Origin: Hybos culiciformis
Taxonomy: Eukaryota > Arthropoda > Insecta > Diptera > Hybotidae
Direction of reading: 5' to 3'
Assembly: GCA_964007475.1 (NCBI GenBank)
Contig: OZ023273.1
Coordinates: 116,359,812 to 116,423,811 of the forward strand
Length of the DNA: 64,000 nucleotides
A program made the position numbers and the translations under genes. Position 1 is the stretch's first letter; every line of letters begins with the position of its first letter. The notes below the pieces were generated by a model. The model was not told the origin of the DNA, did no database searches, and saw only the letters and a list, made by a program, of their open reading frames with translations. Below, piece by piece: positions 63,688 through 64,000 of this stretch.

Positions 63688-64000
63688 TCAATCTGAATCC
63701 TTAATGTCACTGTCATCTTCATCGCTGTCTGTACTTTTAAATTTTGATTTATACCTAAAAAAATGAAAACTCTTATTAATTTTTTGATTTTTAAAGAAAC
63801 TTTTTTAGAATCGTTCCAATTGTTTTCGATTGTGTTACGCATTGTGCACGTCGTATTCATAATTGCAAAAAATTCATACTTTCGGGCAATAACTTCCTGA
63901 ATAAGCAAAAAGCAATAAGAAAAAACTTCGTTTGCATCGTGATTTCCCAAAATCGCATTCAAGTTTTTTTGTTCAAATACAACGTTCTCTTACCTTTTGT
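63688..64000 (-). CDS. 3' end of an unidentified gene with an acidic tail (partial)
   Basis: On the minus strand an exon runs in from beyond the window and ends at 63994 before a strong donor GTAAGAG. A second exon at 63801-63896 follows acceptor ATTCAG and encodes EVIARKYEFFAIMNTTCTMR then NTIENNWNDSKK. A final exon at 63688-63754 after TTTTTTTAG would encode YKSKFKSTDSDEDDSDIKDS-D-stop, an acidic tail rich in CK2-type sites. The last intron would be only 46 nt with a weak donor GTTTCT, and the phases do not match by one base at a run of six A. I do not recognise the family. Alternatively translation simply reads on to a stop at 63666. Confidence 0.5.

Noticed and set aside
1..64000. CRISPR array, rRNA, tRNA or bacterial operon
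   Set aside because: No spaced direct-repeat array, no rRNA core sequence and no convincing tRNA A/B box pair was noticed; all genes are spliced eukaryotic genes.

Overview
This window is nuclear DNA from an animal, most likely an insect. It is very AT-rich. Coding regions are small islands split by GT-AG introns, with AATAAA polyadenylation signals close behind several stop codons, and there are no bacterial-style operons. The protein families (RpS21, mago nashi, a Daxx-like H3.3 chaperone, MOSMO, TRMT6, choline/ethanolamine kinase, ACOX3) are all metazoan. Clusters of the word TAGGTA/TACCTA recall aphid and some other insect genomes, but the order cannot be fixed from sequence alone.

Layout. 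An isolated ankyrin exon (ANKRD29-like, minus) lies at 1174-1284, followed by about 10 kb with no recognisable gene. A compact block at 11.4-18.9 kb holds RpS21 (+), MOSMO (-) with a small membrane ORF just upstream of it, TRMT6 (+), and an unrecognised probably mitochondrial protein (+). A Daxx-like gene (-) spans 20938-28229 and runs divergently from mago (+, 30023-30963). Choline/ethanolamine kinase (+) starts at a tiny proposed first exon at 32548 and continues after an intron of about 16.9 kb to 54416. It converges on a complete six-exon ACOX3-type acyl-CoA oxidase (-, 56754-61489). The 3' end of an unidentified gene with an acidic tail (-) runs off the right edge.

I rebuilt exon-intron structures by hand from splice sites and reading phase. 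The totals fit known family lengths: RpS21 83 aa, MOSMO 167 aa, Mago 147 aa, TRMT6 509 aa, ACOX3 705 aa. The genes are housekeeping functions (translation, tRNA m1A58 methylation, exon-junction complex, histone chaperoning, phospholipid synthesis, peroxisomal beta-oxidation) and do not form an obvious pathway.

The accessory content is mainly small non-autonomous DNA elements, several with visible terminal inverted repeats and target-site duplications. These are two hAT-like elements with perfect 8-bp duplications (33813-34539, 59632-60335), a TTAA-flanked element (42983-43523), and a TAA-flanked element (29353-29503) nested in a second repeat. Most unusual are two foldback arrays made of one short word in both orientations: a CCGTGTA/TACACGG array inside TRMT6 intron 1 and a TTTGTCCGCGAT/ATCGCGGACAAA array between Daxx and mago. 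No CRISPR array, rRNA, tRNA or autonomous transposase was recognised.
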